From an uncultured Bacteroides sp. (GTDB taxonomy: Bacteria > Bacteroidota > Bacteroidia > Bacteroidales > Bacteroidaceae): a DNA stretch of 64,000 nucleotides. Made by a program: the position numbers and the translations under genes. The stretch spans positions 1-64,000 of the forward strand of contig CABUKU010000006.1 in NCBI GenBank assembly GCA_902492205.1. Direction: 5' to 3'. Positions within the stretch are counted from its first letter, which is position 1. Each line of letters begins with the position of its first letter. Below the pieces are notes generated by a model. That model was not told the origin of the DNA. It searched no databases and was given only the letters and a program-made list of their open reading frames with translations. Below are positions 1 through 9,071 of this stretch, piece by piece.

Positions 1-47
1 ATATATTATTTTAGCAGCAAAAGAATCCGATTTCCAGATGTAGTATG

Positions 48-76
48 AGTACATTTTATATATCTTTCCAGTACAG
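48..76 (-). promoter_or_regulatory. Candidate regulator half-site pair facing out of the window
   Basis: On the minus strand CTGTACT (76 to 70) and ATGTACT (54 to 48) form a direct repeat with 22-bp spacing. This is the same motif and spacing as the pairs at 97-125 and 8964-8992, but in the opposite orientation. It could serve a divergent gene left of the window. No clear TAnnTTTG box is visible at the expected distance. Inference from motif geometry only. Confidence 0.35.
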
Positions 77-96
77 ATCCTTATAAATCAGATTAA

Positions 97-125
97 ATAT
101 ACTCATTTCTAATAACGAATGTACT
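97..125 (+). promoter_or_regulatory. Candidate PUL 1 regulator operator (direct repeat)
   Basis: ATATACT (97-103) and ATGTACT (119-125) are a direct repeat with 22-bp spacing. The second copy starts 38 bp, and ends 32 bp, before the -7 box at 157. The same spacing and the same 32-bp distance recur upstream of the fimbrillin gene at 9072. AraC-type output domains of Bacteroides hybrid two-component regulators commonly bind paired half-sites, so a shared PUL activator is the likely reader. The regulator gene itself is not in this part of the window. Confidence 0.5.
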
Positions 126-156
126 CTTCAAACAGTCAATATATAATAAAAGATCA

Positions 157-164
157 TACTTTTA
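157..164 (+). promoter_or_regulatory. Probable -7 box of the GH88-susCD operon
   Basis: TACTTTTA differs from the Bacteroides -7 consensus TAnnTTTG in the last base only. It lies 47 bp before the GH88 ATG at 211. A weak match is expected for an activator-dependent promoter, and the direct repeat at 97-125 sits directly upstream. Confidence 0.5.
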
Positions 165-210
165 CACTCAAGAAAATGAAAACAGTTATTCACTAAAACC
201 ATAAAAGCAC

Positions 211-1431
211 ATGAAAAAAAACCTTAATCTGACAGGAATATCAATCGGATTATCATTACTTATTTTTATAGGATGTAGTCCCAAACAATCTAAAAAAGAT
301 TTGATTACTGATAATATTGAGAATGCAATAGCACAAAACACGTTGCAAACGGACCTGATAGAAAAAAACGGGACTTTTATTAATCCCCGTACTATAGATG
401 AAAAAGGAAATATCGTTTATGTACCTATCGATGATTGGACAAGTGGTTTCTTTCCAGGTAGTATGTGGTATATGTATGAATTGACTAATGATAACAAATG
501 GAAAAACTTAGCCGAGAAATATACAGAAACTCTTGATTCTATCCAGTACCTTACTTGGCATCACGATGTAGGGTTTATGATAGGTAGCAGTTATTTAAAC
601 GGTTACTTACAAGGTAAAAAAGAGTATAAAGATGTTATTATACAGACAGCAAAATCATTATCAACGCGCTTTCGTCCGGTTGCCGGTGTTATTCAGTCAT
701 GGAATGTGGACAAAGGCTGGCAATCCGAACGCGGTTGGAAATGTCCTGTTATCATTGATAATATGATGAACTTGGAATTACTTTTTGAAGCAACTGTTCT
801 ATCCGGTGATTCCACTTTCTACAACATAGCAGTCAGCCATGCAGATAAAACTCAGGAAAATCATTTTCGTACAGACAATAGCTGTTATCATGTTGTGGAC
901 TATGATCCCGAAACCGGAGATGTATTAAAGAAACAAACTGCGCAAGGATATGCTGACGAATCATCATGGGCCAGAGGGCAAGCATGGGCTTTATATGGTT
1001 ATACCGTTTGTTATCGCTACACGCATAATCCTAAATACTTGGAACAAGCACAAAAAGTTTATAATTTCATTTTTACCAATAAGAATCTGCCCAAAGATTT
1101 GATTCCCTATTGGGATTATGATGCTTTGAATATACCAAATGTTCCTCGTGACGCCTCTGCTGCAGCGGTTACAGCTTCAGCATTATATGAAATGAGTACT
1201 TATTTACCCAACCAAAAATATAAGGAAACAGCAGACGAAATTGTTGAATCCCTAAGTACACCTGCATATAGAGCCGAAGTTGGAACAAATGGCAATTTCA
1301 TTCTCATGCACTCCGTAGGAAGTATTCCTCACGGGCAGGAAATAGATGTACCATTAAATTATGCCGATTACTATTTCTTGGAATCTCTAATCAGAAAAAG
1401 AAATCTAGAAAACGGAGAGACCATACGTTAA
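211..1431 (+). CDS. GH88 unsaturated glucuronyl hydrolase, lipoprotein
   Basis: Removes the delta-4,5-unsaturated uronic acid left at the non-reducing end of oligosaccharides by a polysaccharide lyase. The 406-aa protein starts with a lipoprotein signal (lipobox around LIFIGC, Cys at about residue 22), followed by an alpha/alpha-barrel typical of GH88. Asp119 (in HHDVGF) and Asp183 (in IIDNMMN) match the spacing of the two catalytic aspartates known in unsaturated glucuronyl hydrolases. The WARGQAW motif is also typical. It is the first gene of PUL 1, 45 bp before susC. Together with the PL8 lyase at 12339 it suggests a glycosaminoglycan substrate. GH105 is the nearest alternative family, but the motifs fit GH88 better. 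Confidence 0.9.
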   Translation: MKKNLNLTGISIGLSLLIFIGCSPKQSKKDLITDNIENAIAQNTLQTDLIEKNGTFINPRTIDEKGNIVYVPIDDWTSGFFPGSMWYMYELTNDNKWKNLAEKYTETLDSIQYLTWHHDVGFMIGSSYLNGYLQGKKEYKDVIIQTAKSLSTRFRPVAGVIQSWNVDKGWQSERGWKCPVIIDNMMNLELLFEATVLSGDSTFYNIAVSHADKTQENHFRTDNSCYHVVDYDPETGDVLKKQTAQGYADESSWARGQAWALYGYTVCYRYTHNPKYLEQAQKVYNFIFTNKNLPKDLIPYWDYDALNIPNVPRDASAAAVTASALYEMSTYLPNQKYKETADEIVESLSTPAYRAEVGTNGNFILMHSVGSIPHGQEIDVPLNYADYYFLESLIRKRNLENGETIR

Positions 1432-1476
1432 TTATGCTTTTATGAGCATATTCCACATAAATCTAATACAATTATT

Positions 1477-4400
1477 ATGAAAGAATTATATGAACCTAAA
1501 GCTTTTAGGCGTTATACTTGTTTACTTTTAGTAGCATTTCTCTCTATAGCTTCTGTTTTCGGGCAGATTGCCATTACAGGAAAGGTTACCGATGAAAACA
1601 AAGAGCCAATTCCCGGAGCTAATGTCTTGGTAAAAGGGCAAACTGCAGGAACTATCACTGATCTCGACGGTAATTTCAATATTACTGTTCCAAATAAATC
1701 AGCTGTATTAGTAATTTCTTTTATTGGTTATTCGACCAAAGAAGTTACAATAGGTTCAAACCGCACTTTCAATATTATATTAAAAGAAGGAGGAATTGTT
1801 CTCGATGAAGTTGTAGCAGTTGGCTATGCAACAGTAAAAAAGAGCGACCTTACCGGTTCTGTAGGAAAAGTAGATATGGGAGAATTGACAAAAGCACCTG
1901 TGCTTTCATTCGATCAAGCATTGGGCGGAAGAGTTGCCGGAGTGCAAGTAGTCTCCGGTGACGGACAGCCCGGACAAGAATCCAATATTGTTATCCGCGG
2001 AAGTAACACAATATCCGACACATCAGACGGAACCCCGCTATATGTAATAGATGGCTTTGCTACCGAAGATGCAAATGCTGCTTCCATTAATCCTAATGAT
2101 ATTGAATCCATTGATGTATTAAAAGATGCATCTGCAACAGCCATTTATGGTGCACGAGGTGCTAATGGTGTTATCATAATTACTACAAAAAGAGGTTCAG
2201 AAAGTTCTCCAAGGGTAACTTATGATGGATATATTGCATATCAGGCAAAACCTAAATTTCTGGAATTGCTACAAGGAAGAGACTTTGTTGAATTACAGCA
2301 GGAAATCTTAAGTCCTACCGACATGAATAAAACATACTTTAGTTACGATGAAGCATTAGGACGTTATCAAACCATAGATGATTACAATAACCGCGTATCT
2401 AACAACTGGCAAAATGCTGTATTCAGAGCAGCTCCGATGACCAGTCACCATGTATCGCTAACCGGAGGAACAAAAAACACTAAGTACAGCTCCAGCATCT
2501 CTTATTATAACCAACAAGGAATTATGATCAAATCATCTTATGAAAGTTTGAAAGGTCGCCTTACTCTTGACCAACAAATCTCTAAGAATGTGAAATTCGG
2601 AGCTAATGTCAATTTCTCCAACAATATATCCAACGGTTCTGCTCCTTCACAAGGCGGAGGACAGTCAACACAATATTTTCTATATCAGGTATTAGCATAT
2701 CGTCCTTTAAAATACAGATCAACAGATGATTTGAATGACATCATTGACGATAATGGAGGAACTTATCCATACAATCCTGTTAAAACTATAGAAAACACAT
2801 ACGCCAAACTACGTAACCGACAATTAAGTTTTAATATATATCTAACCTGGAATATTGCAAAATATTTGACTTTCAAAGGAACGTTTGCATATACATGGAG
2901 AGAAGATCGTACGGATAACTTCTATAATTCAAATACCTATTATGGAGATCCCACTTATTCATCTTCCCATACAAACGGTAGTTTCAATTATAAAGAATGG
3001 AATAGCTGGTCTAATGAATATACCCTTACATATAAACGGAAAATCAAATTTCATAACTTTAGTGGAATGTTGGGAACCTCACTTTCCAGCCAACAAATTT
3101 CAAACTTAGGTTCCAAATCGGTTATGGTACCTTGGGAAAACATCGGTTTTTGGGGTATTGATGCAGGTACTGCCCAATCTGTCACGGCAAACAATCTGAA
3201 AAACAACATGTTTTCTTACTTTGGCCGCTTCAATTATGATTGGAAATCCCGTTACCTGCTCACTGCGACTATGCGTGCCGATGGTTCTTCTAAGTTCATC
3301 TATCACAAATGGGGGTATTTCCCATCAGCATCTGCCGCATGGAGAATATCTGATGAACCATTTATGGTCAAAACTAATTTATGGTTATCTAATCTAAAGG
3401 TACGTGCAGGTTGGGGAGCTACCGGAAATAATAACACACAAAGTTTATATCCCTCTAACCTTCTCTATTCAGGAAGTCAAAATTATGCTTTCAATAATAC
3501 GATGTCCCCTGCCATTTACATTATGCAAATGGCAAATAAAGATTTAAAATGGGAAACCACTTACCAAACAAACATAGGACTTGATTTCGGACTATTTAAT
3601 AACCGTATAAATGGTGAAGTAGACCTTTATTATAAAAAGACAAAAGACCTGTTACTCTATGCTGACGTACCTCCTTCAATCGGTTTCACCCAAGTTCAGC
3701 AAAACATTGGCAGCATTAGCAATAAAGGTCTTGAAATATCTATTAATACAGTCAACTTAAAAGGAGGAAGAAAGAAACTGAAATGGACAAGCAATTTCAA
3801 TATCTCATTTAACCGAAACAAGATTATTGCCTTATCTGACGGACAAATCAGTAGAAAAGCAGGAATACAATACCCCAATATACCTGATTTATATCTTTGC
3901 AAAGTAGGCGAACCATTATCCGAGATGTATGGTTATGTGTATGACGGCGTATATCAATACGAAGATTTCAATGAAGTTGCTCCCAATGTATTTGTACTGA
4001 AACCGGAAATACCTAATAATACTAATGAACGGGCTAATATAAAGCCGGGGGATCCTAAACTGAAAGATATTAATGGTGATGGAAAAGTAACAGCAGAAGA
4101 CCAAACTGTCATCGGACATGGATTACCTATCCACACCGGTGGTTTTACCAACAATTTCGAATGGAGAGGGTTTGACTTGAGTGTCTTCTTCCAATGGTCT
4201 TATGGAAATGATGTCATCAATTATAATCGTGTAAAACTGGAAAGCTTACGCGAGCGCCATATAAACCAATTAGCGACTGTGAAAGATCATTGGACTCCAC
4301 GTGTAGATAACGGAGACGGAACTTATACACCGGGAAACTATACAAATTATTTATGTGCCGTAGGTCGTAGCCTAACCAATGTAAATACCAGTCGTGAAGT

Positions 4401-4650
4401 GGAAGATGCTTCTTTCTTACGTCTCAAAAATATTCAGTTAGGTTACACTTTTCCGACCAAAATGCTAAAGAAAATGAAACTGGCCTCCTTGCGATTTTAT
4501 GTCAGTGCACAGAATTTAATTACCTGGACTAAATATACCGGATATGATCCGGAAGTATCCACACGTAATTCTTCTATGACACGTGGCTTTGATTACTCTG
4601 CTTATCCAAGAACCACGACCTATACTTTTGGAATTAAATTAGGTTTATAA
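1477..4650 (+). CDS. SusC-like TonB-dependent outer-membrane transporter (PUL 1)
   Basis: Outer-membrane importer of oligosaccharides, working as a pair with the SusD-like lid encoded next. The 1057-aa protein has an N-terminal signal peptide (cleavage near VFGQ, residue 30), then a carboxypeptidase-regulatory-like domain (ITGKVTDENKEPIPGANV, about residues 34-110). The TonB-box/plug region follows (LDEVVAVGYATVKKSDLTGSV; DVLKDASATAIYGARGANGVI), and a 22-strand barrel ends in a C-terminal aromatic-rich strand. No N-terminal STN domain is seen, so it is not an anti-sigma-factor-coupled transducer. The gap to GH88 is 45 bp and to susD 20 bp, consistent with one operon. Confidence 0.95.
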   Translation: MKELYEPKAFRRYTCLLLVAFLSIASVFGQIAITGKVTDENKEPIPGANVLVKGQTAGTITDLDGNFNITVPNKSAVLVISFIGYSTKEVTIGSNRTFNIILKEGGIVLDEVVAVGYATVKKSDLTGSVGKVDMGELTKAPVLSFDQALGGRVAGVQVVSGDGQPGQESNIVIRGSNTISDTSDGTPLYVIDGFATEDANAASINPNDIESIDVLKDASATAIYGARGANGVIIITTKRGSESSPRVTYDGYIAYQAKPKFLELLQGRDFVELQQEILSPTDMNKTYFSYDEALGRYQTIDDYNNRVSNNWQNAVFRAAPMTSHHVSLTGGTKNTKYSSSISYYNQQGIMIKSSYESLKGRLTLDQQISKNVKFGANVNFSNNISNGSAPSQGGGQSTQYFLYQVLAYRPLKYRSTDDLNDIIDDNGGTYPYNPVKTIENTYAKLRNRQLSFNIYLTWNIAKYLTFKGTFAYTWREDRTDNFYNSNTYYGDPTYSSSHTNGSFNYKEWNSWSNEYTLTYKRKIKFHNFSGMLGTSLSSQQISNLGSKSVMVPWENIGFWGIDAGTAQSVTANNLKNNMFSYFGRFNYDWKSRYLLTATMRADGSSKFIYHKWGYFPSASAAWRISDEPFMVKTNLWLSNLKVRAGWGATGNNNTQSLYPSNLLYSGSQNYAFNNTMSPAIYIMQMANKDLKWETTYQTNIGLDFGLFNNRINGEVDLYYKKTKDLLLYADVPPSIGFTQVQQNIGSISNKGLEISINTVNLKGGRKKLKWTSNFNISFNRNKIIALSDGQISRKAGIQYPNIPDLYLCKVGEPLSEMYGYVYDGVYQYEDFNEVAPNVFVLKPEIPNNTNERANIKPGDPKLKDINGDGKVTAEDQTVIGHGLPIHTGGFTNNFEWRGFDLSVFFQWSYGNDVINYNRVKLESLRERHINQLATVKDHWTPRVDNGDGTYTPGNYTNYLCAVGRSLTNVNTSREVEDASFLRLKNIQLGYTFPTKMLKKMKLASLRFYVSAQNLITWTKYTGYDPEVSTRNSSMTRGFDYSAYPRTTTYTFGIKLGL

Positions 4651-4670
4651 CCAAGATAACATTAAACAGT

Positions 4671-6284
4671 ATGAAAAACTTTATATATATCTTCATTCTT
4701 ATGTTTTCTTTATCGGCATGTAACTTTCTGGATACAGATACATATGACTATCTGGATGAAGAAAATATCTATCATGATGAAGAAAGCTGCGCCGCCGGTC
4801 TTGCCGGAATATACGATGTGTTAGGTAATGCAGGATGTTATGGACAAAATCTTTGGGGAGATCTTGATGCCGGTACGGATATTATGGTCTACAACCGTGA
4901 ATATGGAAAAGATTACATCCAAATTTCCAATTACAATTACAATAATACAGATAACACGCTAAAAGCCACGTGGATAGCACTGTATGAGGGAATTAACCGT
5001 GCCAATGATTATATTTCCGCCATAGAAACGCGCAGCAACGAAGAGTGCGGCGGTACTCAAAATAAAATGATGTATCTGGGTGAAGCTAAAGCACTCCGCG
5101 CACTATATTATATGAACTTAGTAGCATTTTGGGGAGAAGTTCCCCTGCGCCTTACGCCAACCCGTGATTTAAGTACGCAATTACTCAAAAAGTCACCTCA
5201 GAAAGAGATATACACACAAATTATCAGTGATTTGGAAGCTGCCGAAAACGGATGCTTACCAGCTAATAAATTAGGTGGTCCGGGACATATCTCGCAAACA
5301 ACGGCACAAGCATTACTTGCAAGAGCCTATATGTGGGAAGCAGGCTATCCGGTATATGCCGAGACTTGGGACAAAGCGTTAGAGTATGCCCTCAAAGTAA
5401 AGAAAAGCGGCTTACATCGTTTATATTCCACTACCAATGGAGTAAACGGTTATCATGCTTTGTTCATTAACATGTGTAAAAACCAATACGACTTGACTGC
5501 CCGCGAAAGCATGTTTGAAGTTGAATTTTATGGTAACGGACAAGATCAGACAAATGAAGCCGGCAGAGTAGGATTATACATAGGTGTTACCCAACAAACC
5601 GCTTCTGATGAATACCCCTACGCATATGGGCTGTATGACGGAACTAAATATCTTTTCCGGTTATACGAAGACAGTGATAACAGAAAATGGTGGAATATTG
5701 CAGATTATAAATACACTACTTCTAACGGAGTTGTTTCCGAAGTTGAACGTACTGCCGCAGAAAAAGCCCAAGAAGACGGTAATGCCGCCAAATGGAGGGC
5801 TAAATATATTCCCGAACGCCCGTTGTCAAAGAATAATTCATCCATTAATTTTCCTGTAATGCGTTATTCCGATGTATTATTAATGATAGCAGAATGTTCT
5901 AATGAAGTGGCCAAACAGCCAACACAAGAAGGAGTTGATGCCATAAACTTAGTTCGCGAAAGAGCCGGAGCATCAAAAATCACCCTCAGCGATTATGACT
6001 ATAACAGTTTCCAACAATTAGTACGCGATGAACGTGCCCGTGAACTCTGCTACGAAATTCCCCGTCGAATGGAACTCCGTCGTTGCGGAGAAGATTATTT
6101 TAAGCGACAAATTAATATATTAAAAGATCCGTCACTAAATACCCAAAACAAACAAATAGGTTATGATCTAAGCAGTGTAAAAGCCGTTCCGGCTATTAAT
6201 TTCACTTCCAAACATATCTATTTCCCAATCCCTCAAGTAGAATTGAATACAAATCCTATTTGCGGACAAACAGTTAATTGGTAA
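4671..6284 (+). CDS. SusD-like surface glycan-binding lipoprotein (PUL 1)
   Basis: Surface lipoprotein that caps the SusC barrel and captures glycan. The 537-aa protein has a signal peptide with lipobox SLSAC (Cys17), an N-terminal SusD-like domain with TPR helices (EAKALRALYYMNLVAFWGEVPL) and a RagB/SusD C-terminal domain (FPVMRYSDVLLMIAECSNE; RDERARELCYEIPRRMELRR). It follows susC by 20 bp and precedes the DUF5017-like gene by 24 bp. Confidence 0.95.
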   Translation: MKNFIYIFILMFSLSACNFLDTDTYDYLDEENIYHDEESCAAGLAGIYDVLGNAGCYGQNLWGDLDAGTDIMVYNREYGKDYIQISNYNYNNTDNTLKATWIALYEGINRANDYISAIETRSNEECGGTQNKMMYLGEAKALRALYYMNLVAFWGEVPLRLTPTRDLSTQLLKKSPQKEIYTQIISDLEAAENGCLPANKLGGPGHISQTTAQALLARAYMWEAGYPVYAETWDKALEYALKVKKSGLHRLYSTTNGVNGYHALFINMCKNQYDLTARESMFEVEFYGNGQDQTNEAGRVGLYIGVTQQTASDEYPYAYGLYDGTKYLFRLYEDSDNRKWWNIADYKYTTSNGVVSEVERTAAEKAQEDGNAAKWRAKYIPERPLSKNNSSINFPVMRYSDVLLMIAECSNEVAKQPTQEGVDAINLVRERAGASKITLSDYDYNSFQQLVRDERARELCYEIPRRMELRRCGEDYFKRQINILKDPSLNTQNKQIGYDLSSVKAVPAINFTSKHIYFPIPQVELNTNPICGQTVNW

Positions 6285-6308
6285 CAATACACTTTAATTC
6301 ATATAATT

Positions 6309-7298
6309 ATGAAACACATTCGATTATATATCATCCTGCTTCTGGTAAGCTTTATCAGTAGTTGTGACAGAGACTCCGTGGAAAACATTGAATTCAATGT
6401 TAATATACAAAATGATAAAAATAATATACATACAGGAGATGAAGTAACATTCAATTTTGAAGGGAGCCCCGATTATATTGCCTTTTATTCGGGAGATACA
6501 GATAACAATTATGCAAATAAAGATCGTAATGAAGTTGCCTTAAAATCACTCGGAATGTCTTGCACTATCAAACAGCAATTCACAGATCAGGAGTACCGCG
6601 GAAAAGAAATTCTTATGATCTATATATCCGAAGACTTCAGCGGACAATACACAGTGGAAGAGATAAACAAAGCTACATGGACAAAAATATCGGGTAACGG
6701 ATATAATCAAATCAATGTACCAACCACTGTTGGTTCATCTACGGAAGAAGCAAACGGGCGAATGGATCTATCAGAGTATAAAGACAAAAAATTCTATATT
6801 GCATTTGCATACAATGCCCCTAAACGTAATGATGTTCCTGCAACTGACGGTAATGGCAGATACATAGTAGCTCCACGTATAGACGTTAATCCACTGAATA
6901 TAACAAAAGAAACAGAAGACGGACAAATAATAACTATGTCCAATGCCATGACGGAATGGGGATTCAGTATTATATATGAAAACTCCGAGCAACAAGGCAC
7001 ATACCAAGTAAATGATTCCGGATTATTATTCCAACCTCAAAAAGGGAAAGAACATACAGATGATGATGTGATAGTTTGGATGGTCAGCCAGCTCATATCC
7101 CCCTCTACCGTCTCTCCTGATCGTGGAACAGCTATAAAATCAATAGAAGCAGCATTGACTTCATATAGCTATAGATACACTGCTCCCGGAGAATATACGG
7201 CTACATTTATTGCAACCAATGCTAATATATGGAATGCCGAACAAATGGTTAAACAATTAAAATTCACTGTAAAACCGTTAGAAGAAGAAATTAATTAA
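6309..7298 (+). CDS. DUF5017-type lipoprotein, probable surface glycan-binding protein
   Basis: A 329-aa lipoprotein (lipobox FISSC, Cys near residue 19) in the SusE/F position directly after susD. The start (VNIQNDKNNIHTGDEVTFNFEGSPDYIAFYSGD) is an Ig/PKD-like beta domain of the type called DUF5017. The rest is beta-rich with no catalytic motif recognized. By position and export signal it most likely binds the target polysaccharide at the cell surface. The domain name comes from recall of the family pattern and was not searched. Confidence 0.7.
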   Translation: MKHIRLYIILLLVSFISSCDRDSVENIEFNVNIQNDKNNIHTGDEVTFNFEGSPDYIAFYSGDTDNNYANKDRNEVALKSLGMSCTIKQQFTDQEYRGKEILMIYISEDFSGQYTVEEINKATWTKISGNGYNQINVPTTVGSSTEEANGRMDLSEYKDKKFYIAFAYNAPKRNDVPATDGNGRYIVAPRIDVNPLNITKETEDGQIITMSNAMTEWGFSIIYENSEQQGTYQVNDSGLLFQPQKGKEHTDDDVIVWMVSQLISPSTVSPDRGTAIKSIEAALTSYSYRYTAPGEYTATFIATNANIWNAEQMVKQLKFTVKPLEEEIN

Positions 7299-7310
7299 TA
7301 ATCTGAGGCT

Positions 7311-8948
7311 ATGCTAAAACATAAATTCAAAGTTATATTTATTTTCTGTACTTGTTTGTCGATTATGCCCTCTTGCAGTAAAGAACAAAATACTACTATT
7401 GTTCCACCCACTGAAGATAATAATGGCAATCAGGAAGAAAAGCCCGAACCTCCTATCCAAGCAGGCACAAGCAAATTGTGGACTGAGTTTTTAGAATGTA
7501 AAAAGGATGGCACGGAAAGCACATTGCTCGACTTTTCTTATGCCGGATATGAATTCGGAGAGAAAAACATTCCCGATGTAGATTATAAGATATATAATGT
7601 ATGCAGTCCGGAATATGGAGCAATCCCCAATGATAATAAATCAGATAGAGAAGCTTTTGAAAAAGCAATAGCCGATGCTGTAAAGAATGGCAAAGGAATT
7701 ATCTATTTCCCCAAAGGACGCTATAACCTGCGACCAGCCGATGCCCCCAACCAACCAATAATTATTGATGGTGATAATATTATCTTAAAGGGAGATGGGT
7801 GTGGAAATGGAGGTACCGAATTATTCATGGAGTATCCCAATGAAGTATTAGACAACTCCTTATGGAACACTCCGGAACTTATCAGTTTCCGCTATACCCG
7901 GAGTACCGATAAACAATTAACTGAAATCACAGGAGATGCAATACGGGGATCACATTCGATAACTGTTAATTCTACCAGCGGATTATTCATCGGTAAGAGA
8001 GTATTTTTGAAACTGGTGAACAACAATCCGGAATTAATTGCCGAAGAGTTATCACCCTATAGTGTAGAAAGTGATTGGACAGAACTGCTTAATTCGGGAG
8101 TACAAGTCACGGAATACCATCAAATACTAAGAATTGAGGGAAATAAGGTTACATTTAAAGAACCCATTATGCATAAAGTAAATGCTAAATGGGGATGGAC
8201 TCTTCACGAGCATTCTTGCCATATCGGTGTGGGAGTTGAAGATATTGCTTTCGTAGGTAACTTCCACGATACATTTGTTCACCATGCAAATGCACTTCAT
8301 GATAGCGGATTCCGTCCACTCACTCTGATGCGGCAGGTAAATGCTTGGGTAAGACGTTGCCGTTTTACCGATGTCAACGAAGCATTAAGTGTTATGTTAA
8401 GTGCCAATGTTTCCATATTTTCTTGTTCCATCACAGGCAATCGGGGACATTCTGCTATCCGCTCACAAGCTTCATCACATATTTTTATCGGAAAGATAGA
8501 CGATCAACCGGCACAGTATCATTCAGTAGGAGTATCAAAGACCTCAATTGGTGCAGTATTGTGGAGAAACAAAACTGCTTCCAACAGTTGTTTTGAAGCA
8601 CATTCAAGCCAACCACGTGCCACCCTCATTGATGCTTGCGAAGGTGGGTTTATGCAGAACCATGCCGGAGGAGACATTGCCAGCAGCCCCAATCACCTGA
8701 GTGACCTGGTTTTGTGGAATTACAAAGAAACAGACGGAGCAGAAACCGGCTTTAATCTATGGACAAGAAACAACAGGTACCTGAAACCTATTATTGCAGG
8801 TTTTCATGGAGCAGGAACTACCTTCTTGCCCGATCAGGTAACAGCAGATGAAAGTCACGGAACTGCCGTCTATCCCGAATCACTGTATGAAGCCCAACTT
8901 ACGGAACGTTTAGGTGCACTACCCGACTGGTTACAGCAACTAAAATAA
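7311..8948 (+). CDS. Right-handed beta-helix lipoprotein (pectate-lyase superfamily, DUF4955-like)
   Basis: 545-aa lipoprotein (lipobox SIMPSC, Cys22). After an acidic linker comes the pectate-lyase-superfamily opening YGAIPNDNKSDREAFEKAIADA...GKGIIYFPKGRYNL (about residues 103-143). A long beta-helix follows with short turns such as HIGVGVEDIAFVGNF and ALSVMLSANVSIFSCSITGN. The last part looks like the DUF4955 domain seen with such helices in Bacteroides PULs. The fold suits a lyase or hydrolase acting on uronic-acid polymers, but no catalytic residues can be assigned by eye. It lies 12 bp after the DUF5017-like gene and probably closes the first transcript of PUL 1. It may be a second depolymerase or a non-catalytic binder. 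Confidence 0.65.
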   Translation: MLKHKFKVIFIFCTCLSIMPSCSKEQNTTIVPPTEDNNGNQEEKPEPPIQAGTSKLWTEFLECKKDGTESTLLDFSYAGYEFGEKNIPDVDYKIYNVCSPEYGAIPNDNKSDREAFEKAIADAVKNGKGIIYFPKGRYNLRPADAPNQPIIIDGDNIILKGDGCGNGGTELFMEYPNEVLDNSLWNTPELISFRYTRSTDKQLTEITGDAIRGSHSITVNSTSGLFIGKRVFLKLVNNNPELIAEELSPYSVESDWTELLNSGVQVTEYHQILRIEGNKVTFKEPIMHKVNAKWGWTLHEHSCHIGVGVEDIAFVGNFHDTFVHHANALHDSGFRPLTLMRQVNAWVRRCRFTDVNEALSVMLSANVSIFSCSITGNRGHSAIRSQASSHIFIGKIDDQPAQYHSVGVSKTSIGAVLWRNKTASNSCFEAHSSQPRATLIDACEGGFMQNHAGGDIASSPNHLSDLVLWNYKETDGAETGFNLWTRNNRYLKPIIAGFHGAGTTFLPDQVTADESHGTAVYPESLYEAQLTERLGALPDWLQQLK

Positions 8949-8963
8949 TACAAACCCAATGAT

Positions 8964-8992
8964 ATGTACTGAATATCACCTTAGAATGTACT
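8964..8992 (+). promoter_or_regulatory. Candidate PUL 1 regulator operator before the fimbrillin genes
   Basis: Two exact ATGTACT copies (8964-8970 and 8986-8992) with 22-bp spacing. The second ends 32 bp before the -7 box at 9024. Motif, spacing and distance match the site at 97-125, which argues that GH88-susCD and the fimbrillin-like genes belong to one regulon. Confidence 0.55.
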
Positions 8993-9023
8993 AATGAGGT
9001 ATATTGTTTAGTTGCTTATAAAG

Positions 9024-9031
9024 TACTTTTG
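9024..9031 (+). promoter_or_regulatory. -7 box of the fimbrillin-like operon
   Basis: TACTTTTG matches the Bacteroides -7 consensus exactly. It lies inside an upstream in-frame extension beginning with TTG at 9012, so that extension cannot be the translated start. The ATG at 9072, about 40 bp downstream, is preferred. Confidence 0.6.
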
Positions 9032-9071
9032 TAAAGTAGAAAAAACCAAAACAACCTTTAAAAATAATAGT

